Origin: Agathobacter sp.
GTDB taxonomy: Bacteria; Bacillota; Clostridia; Lachnospirales; Lachnospiraceae
Direction of reading: 5' to 3'
Assembly: GCA_022769125.1 (NCBI GenBank)
Contig: JALEKN010000004.1
Span: 1-37,994 of the forward strand
DNA: 37,994 bases
The notes under the pieces are model-generated. The model did no database searches. It had not been told where the DNA came from and was given only the letters and a program-made list of their open reading frames with translations. Below, piece after piece: positions 34,239 to 37,994 of this stretch (its first letter is position 1; every line of letters starts with the position of its first letter). The position numbers and the translations under genes are program-made.

Positions 34239-35135
34239 TTATTGTGGCAGACGGACAACTTCAAAAATAAAGTTGACAAGCCCGAAAGAGTAGAGAATCG
34301 GGAAGTGATAGGTCCGGTTCGTAAATTCAAGAACAGGGGCATCTACTTCGAGTGGAGCGGTAATGGAAAGCTCCTTGGATTCAATGTTGGAAGTGTTGAC
34401 AATGAACAGACCATTGTGCAGATTCAAAAAATCTGCAAGGGATGCCTGGACATATTCGTCATATTCTGTAAATTCTTCATTGACATAGCGGGATGCAAAG
34501 GCAATTGCGGCAGCCTCGTCCATACTTAAGTAGGAAGTGACGGAGTAGTCACCGAGTACCTTCTGGCTGACACAGCATTCCGGCGGATATGCCAAAATCT
34601 GCTCTGGGTCAAGCGCAGTGAAATCTTCACCGATAAAACGCACGAAGTTATTAAAGAGAAGCTCCATGTATAATCTGCCGTATATTGTTACCGGCTCCTC
34701 GGAGACAACGAGGAAGTTCTCAAACAATCTTGCAATGTTGTCGTGATTATCCTGCGTCATGTCGAGATCAATCAGTTCGTTGGCGGAACGGTAATCAGCA
34801 ATGATCTTTTCAAAATCCTGATAAGTAAGTACGCCGTCATCAACAAGAAGCTGACCGAGAAGCAGAAAATCCGGACTTTGTTCCTGCAACAGTTCTACGA
34901 CCTGCTGGTTGGACAAAAATCCGAGATCGATGGCAAGCTCACCGAATTTGCGGTCCACATGCGTCTGCTCGATGACAACCTGATTGACTTCTTTTGAGGT
35001 CATGTATCCGGCATTGATGGCAAGGGTGCCCAGGCGCATATGCTCATCTGTCATTCTGCGCATAGCGGAAAAAAGCTGTTCCTTTGTGATGAGATTGTTG
35101 GCAAGAAGATAATTTCCAAAAAACTGAGTATACAT
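34239..35135 (-). CDS. Fusion of four MshEN-type repeats with a CheX-like domain
   Basis: Residues 5-115 are four 29-residue repeats, with glycines at 7, 36, 65 and 94. Repeats 2 and 3 run 24 residues from RLG (34-36) to Gln57 and from KFG (63-65) to Gln86, with five-residue spacers. This is the spacing of the MshEN c-di-GMP-binding motif, so the protein may hold two such domains, though only repeat 2 has the full RLG start. Residues about 150-295 look like CheX/CheC: an E-x-x-N-like segment (ADFLNLHNGLF) and a beta-rich end. CheX proteins dephosphorylate CheY, and a CheY-like gene sits three bases upstream. Binding and phosphatase activity are inferences. Confidence 0.7.
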   Translation of the reverse strand: MYTQFFGNYLLANNLITKEQLFSAMRRMTDEHMRLGTLAINAGYMTSKEVNQVVIEQTHVDRKFGELAIDLGFLSNQQVVELLQEQSPDFLLLGQLLVDDGVLTYQDFEKIIADYRSANELIDLDMTQDNHDNIARLFENFLVVSEEPVTIYGRLYMELLFNNFVRFIGEDFTALDPEQILAYPPECCVSQKVLGDYSVTSYLSMDEAAAIAFASRYVNEEFTEYDEYVQASLADFLNLHNGLFIVNTSNIESKELSITAPLEVDAPVLEFTNRTYHFPILYSFGLVNFIFEVVRLPQ

Positions 35136-35138
35136 TAG

Positions 35139-35516
35139 CTATCTCCCTTCCAAAAATCTGGTTACAATATCAACTACCTGCTGGCGGTCGATCGGTTTCT
35201 GGACAAAATCCCGGGCTCCGGCTTCCAATGCACATTTAAGCTGCGACTGTGTACCAACGGAGGAGCAGATGACGATCGTCGCATTTGGGTCGTAGGAAAG
35301 GATTTCTGCAATTGCAACATTACCGTCCTTCTGCGGCATCACAATGTCAAGAAATACGAGATCAGGCTGTATCTCTTTGTATTTGCTGATCGCGGCCTGT
35401 CCGTCATTTGCCTCAAAGAAGGTAGGGGTTCCCATTGTTAAAAGAATATCTTTGATCTGTTTGCGAGCAAGAATCGAATCATCGCAAACCAATATCTTTA
35501 AATCGTCAATCTTCAT
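35139..35516 (-). CDS. CheY-like single-domain response regulator
   Basis: Receiver domain alone, 125 residues, no output domain. The acidic pocket is Asp12/Asp13, the phosphoacceptor is Asp57 (LVFLDIVMP), Ser85/Ser86 takes the Thr/Ser position and Lys107 is in QKPID. It should be phosphorylated by a histidine kinase not present here and may be a target of the CheX-like partner downstream. RBS AAAGGAG is about ten bases before the ATG. Confidence 0.95.
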   Translation of the reverse strand: MKIDDLKILVCDDSILARKQIKDILLTMGTPTFFEANDGQAAISKYKEIQPDLVFLDIVMPQKDGNVAIAEILSYDPNATIVICSSVGTQSQLKCALEAGARDFVQKPIDRQQVVDIVTRFLEGR

Positions 35517-35548
35517 TTGCGAAATACTCCTTTGGTATAGATACTACA

Positions 35549-35577
35549 ATTTTACATGAAATGATATGTTTTATCAA
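35549..35577 (-). promoter_or_regulatory. Promoter of the response regulator operon
   Basis: On the minus strand: TTGATA (35577-35572), 17 bases, TAAAAT (35554-35549). Confidence 0.7.
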
Positions 35578-35589
35578 TGCTTTTTCTTG

Positions 35590-35618
35590 TTGTTTTTTCT
35601 GGAACTTTCGGGTAAAAT
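35590..35618 (+). promoter_or_regulatory. Probable promoter of the small membrane protein gene
   Basis: TTGTTT (35590-35595), 17 bases, TAAAAT (35613-35618). Divergent from the response regulator promoter by about a dozen bases. The transcription start would be very close to the RBS. Confidence 0.55.
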
Positions 35619-35641
35619 GGCACAGTAAGGAGAATGGAAAT

Positions 35642-35995
35642 ATGGATGCATTTAAGAATTTTAACACGTTATTGCTCATAGATATTATCATTTTAGGGTT
35701 TGGCATTTATATGCTTGGTATTTGTATTTATATGAAGAAGACAGGGAAGATCCATTCGATCCTTCTGACCGAGCCGGAGATTAAGAAGTGCAGGCACCCG
35801 GAGAAATTTATAGCTTATATGAATCCGAGACTGCTTGGATTTTCTATTATTACATTGATTGATGGCGTGATCGGGCTGATTGATGAACTTGCCGTTTCCA
35901 GCAGATATCTGGATTTCGTCTATATGATCATCTTTTTTGCGGCATTTCTGTGGTTTACAAATGCCCTGAAAAATGCGCGCGAAAAATTCTGCTAA
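35642..35995 (+). CDS. Small membrane protein of unknown function, 117 aa
   Basis: About three hydrophobic segments (residues 9-29, 57-75 and 85-105) separated by a polar loop with KKCRHPEKFIAYMNP. I do not recognise a family. The ATG at 35642 is chosen because AAGGAGA lies eight to nine bases upstream; the frame stays open to 35561, but that extension would pass through the promoter. Terminator not obvious; pckA follows with its own promoter. Confidence 0.65.
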   Translation: MDAFKNFNTLLLIDIIILGFGIYMLGICIYMKKTGKIHSILLTEPEIKKCRHPEKFIAYMNPRLLGFSIITLIDGVIGLIDELAVSSRYLDFVYMIIFFAAFLWFTNALKNAREKFC

Positions 35996-36021
35996 AGTGC
36001 GTAAAAATTCTATTAAAATGA

Positions 36022-36049
36022 TTGACAAAAAAATAACATAGTGTATCAT
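36022..36049 (+). promoter_or_regulatory. pckA promoter
   Basis: TTGACA (36022-36027), 16 bases, TATCAT (36044-36049). The expected leader of about 75 bases contains the hairpin at 36074-36091. Confidence 0.75.
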
Positions 36050-36073
36050 ATAGGTGTGTTTTTAAGGCATAAT

Positions 36074-36091
36074 CCGGCAAGAAATTGCCGG
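36074..36091 (+). promoter_or_regulatory. GNRA-loop hairpin in the pckA leader
   Basis: CCGGCAA-GAAA-TTGCCGG: seven perfect pairs closed by a GAAA tetraloop, near the 5' end of the mRNA and without a T-run. Probably a 5' stabilising stem or a protein site. Confidence 0.6.
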
Positions 36092-36130
36092 TTAATGATT
36101 CACAAAATAAAAGAAGAGAGGATAAGAAAG

Positions 36131-37735
36131 ATGGCAGAAATCAATTTAAGCAAGTACGGTATTACCGGAACAACTGAGATCGTTTACAACCCTTCCTACG
36201 AATTACTGTTCGAGGAGGAGACTAAGTCTGATCTTGAGGGATACGAAAAGGGACAGGAGACAGAGCTTGGCGCTGTTAACGTTATGACCGGAATTTATAC
36301 CGGACGTTCTCCAAAAGACAAATATATCGTTATGGATGCAAATTCCAAGGATACTGTTTGGTGGACAACTGACGAGTACAAGAACGATAACCACCCAATG
36401 ACAGAAGAAACATGGGCGGCTGTTAAGGAGATTGCTAAGAAAGAGCTTTCCAATAAGAGACTGTTTGTTGTTGATGCGTTCTGCGGCGCAAACAAAGATA
36501 CCCGCATGGCTGTTCGTTTCATCGTTGAGGTTGCTTGGCAGGCTCATTTTATCAAGAACATGTTCATCGTTCCTACAGAGGATGAACTGAAGAATTTCGA
36601 GCCGGATTTCGTTGTATACAATGCTTCTAAGGCTAAGGTTGAGAACTTCAAGGAGTTAGGACTTAACTCTGAGACATGTGTAGCTTTCAACATCACAAGC
36701 CGTGAGCAGGTTATTATCAACACATGGTATGGCGGAGAGATGAAGAAGGGTATGTTCTCTATGATGAACTACTACCTTCCACTTAAGGGTATTGCTTCTA
36801 TGCACTGCTCAGCAAACACTGATATGAATGGTGAGAATACCGCTATTTTCTTCGGACTTTCCGGAACAGGTAAGACCACACTTTCTACCGATCCTAAGAG
36901 ACTTCTGATCGGTGATGACGAGCATGGCTGGGATGACAACGGCGTATTCAACTTCGAGGGAGGCTGCTACGCAAAGGTTATCGGACTTGACAAGGAGTCT
37001 GAGCCGGATATCTACAATGCAATCAGAAGAGATGCACTTCTTGAGAATGTAACTGTTGACGCTGAAGGCAAGATCGACTTCGATGACAAGAGCGTTACCG
37101 AGAACACCCGTGTATCTTATCCAATCGACCATATTGAGAATATCGTCCGCCCGATTTCTTCCGCACCGGCTGCAAAGAACGTAATCTTCCTTTCTGCTGA
37201 TGCATTTGGAGTGCTTCCTCCAGTATCTATCCTTACACCGGAGCAGACACAGTATTACTTCCTTTCTGGATTTACTGCAAAGCTTGCTGGTACTGAGCGT
37301 GGAATCACCGAGCCTACACCTACCTTCTCCGCTTGCTTCGGACAGGCATTCCTTGAGTTACATCCAACCAAGTATGCTGAGGAGCTTGTTAAGAAGATGC
37401 AGAAGAGTGGAGCAAAGGCTTACCTCGTAAATACCGGATGGAACGGAACCGGAAAACGTATCTCCATTAAGGATACCAGAGGAATCATCGATGGAATCTT
37501 AAGCGGAGATATCAACAATGCACCTACCAAGAAGATCCCGATCTTCGATTTCGAAGTTCCTACCGAACTTGCTGGTGTTGATCCGGCAATCCTTGACCCA
37601 CGCGATACCTACGCAGATGCTTCTGAGTGGGAGGAGAAGGCAAAGGATCTTGCTTCCAGATTCAACAAGAACTTCGTAAAGTACGAAGGCAATGAGGCTG
37701 GTAAGGCATTAGTATCTGCTGGACCACAGTTATAA
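36131..37735 (+). CDS. pckA: Phosphoenolpyruvate carboxykinase (ATP)
   Basis: Interconverts oxaloacetate and PEP with ATP/ADP. In anaerobes it often runs toward oxaloacetate for succinate or amino acid synthesis. Signature parts: TGRSPKDKY (Arg59), [10 protein letters not shown] (about 201-210), MHCSAN (His225), the Walker A loop GLSGTGKTT (242-250), GDDEHGWDD (261-269) and [15 protein letters not shown]. 534 residues, full length. The ATG at 36131 follows GAGAGG; the frame is open to 36041, but the extension crosses the leader hairpin. Strong codon bias suggests abundant protein. Confidence 0.97.
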   Translation: MAEINLSKYGITGTTEIVYNPSYELLFEEETKSDLEGYEKGQETELGAVNVMTGIYTGRSPKDKYIVMDANSKDTVWWTTDEYKNDNHPMTEETWAAVKEIAKKELSNKRLFVVDAFCGANKDTRMAVRFIVEVAWQAHFIKNMFIVPTEDELKNFEPDFVVYNASKAKVENFKELGLNSETCVAFNITSREQVIINTWYGGEMKKGMFSMMNYYLPLKGIASMHCSANTDMNGENTAIFFGLSGTGKTTLSTDPKRLLIGDDEHGWDDNGVFNFEGGCYAKVIGLDKESEPDIYNAIRRDALLENVTVDAEGKIDFDDKSVTENTRVSYPIDHIENIVRPISSAPAAKNVIFLSADAFGVLPPVSILTPEQTQYYFLSGFTAKLAGTERGITEPTPTFSACFGQAFLELHPTKYAEELVKKMQKSGAKAYLVNTGWNGTGKRISIKDTRGIIDGILSGDINNAPTKKIPIFDFEVPTELAGVDPAILDPRDTYADASEWEEKAKDLASRFNKNFVKYEGNEAGKALVSAGPQL

Positions 37736-37758
37736 TTTGAATTTAAAATAATACTGAC

Positions 37759-37806
37759 AATAACGAGGCAATCTGACTGCTTGCAGTCAAGGCTGCCTCG
37801 TTATTT
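37759..37806 (+). terminator. Terminator after pckA with a branched stem
   Basis: The outer stem AATAACGAGGCA / TGCCTCGTTATT encloses a second hairpin, GACTGC-TT-GCAGTC. The T-tail is broken (TTATTTGTTA), so termination is likely but less classical. Confidence 0.75.
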
Positions 37807-37994
37807 GTTACAATTTTATTTTGAACTTCATTGCTTTTTTGCACACAGGATGCTAGTATAATTACAAAGCATATTTTCACGGCAGGCGTGGCCATTTATT
37901 GGGGCTGCACGTTCTTACACTCATCTGAATCATATTTAACATATCCCGAAAATTCATGCTTTTACAACCATTCAACAAAGGCAGGAATTTGACA
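37807..37994 (+). other. Intergenic tail with a possible promoter for a gene beyond the window
   Basis: No ORF with a ribosome site is seen. TATAAT occurs at 37857-37862 but no good -35 lies 16-18 bases upstream. The window ends with TTGACA (37989-37994), which may be the -35 of the next gene. Confidence 0.35.

Noticed and set aside
37989..37994. TTGACA at the very end of the window as a promoter
   Set aside because: The matching -10 region lies outside the window, so it cannot be supported.

Overview
The window looks like chromosomal DNA of a low-to-mid GC Clostridia, most likely a Lachnospiraceae-type gut anaerobe. This rests on codon use, near-consensus sigma-A promoters, strong GGAGG ribosome binding sites, and the gene set: an ATP-type PEP carboxykinase, leuCD, ilvNC, an exosortase G locus and a Gram-positive type IV pilus operon. 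No phage, transposase, tRNA, rRNA or CRISPR array is visible.

Region 1 (1-13314) is the distal part of a type IV pilus operon. It runs: the C-terminal part of a prepilin peptidase, a PilM-PilN fusion, a PilO-like protein, four prepilin-like proteins (one large and lacking Glu+5), and a 1761-residue secreted protein that is a candidate pilus-associated surface factor. Region 2 (13315-15157) is ilvN-ilvC. Its good promoter has the -35 box in the centre of a long inverted repeat, and the operon ends in a strong terminator. Region 3 (15158-17305) has a highly structured intergenic element followed by a membrane EAL-domain c-di-GMP phosphodiesterase with its own promoter.

Region 4 (17306-25523) is the most unusual. 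A repeat-rich 590-base stretch, with degenerate 28-base repeats and then 52-base tandem repeats with covarying stems, precedes a tightly overlapping six-gene operon. The operon encodes a secreted protein with a Firmicu-CTERM tail, exosortase XrtG, a processive-type GT2 glycosyltransferase, a two-pass membrane protein with a degenerate GGDEF-like domain, a 6-pyruvoyl-tetrahydropterin-synthase-like protein lacking the usual catalytic cysteine, and a large PTPS-related membrane protein. I read this as a dedicated one-substrate sorting and surface-modification system whose chemistry is unknown.

Region 5 (25524-34227) is mainly amino-acid metabolism. leuS has a promoter whose -35 box lies inside the preceding gene. 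A lysR gene is coupled to a duplicated CxxC/CxxH protein (DUF6062-like) and faces leuC-leuD plus a gene with two AP2-like domains. thrC follows, with a consensus promoter and a bidirectional terminator. Region 6 (34228-37994) has a minus-strand pair, a CheY-like receiver and a fusion of four 29-residue MshEN-type repeats with a CheX-like domain. A small membrane protein and pckA follow.

A speculative theme is cyclic-di-GMP. An EAL enzyme, a degenerate GGDEF-like protein in the XrtG operon and MshEN-type repeats all lie within 20 kb of pilus and surface-protein genes.
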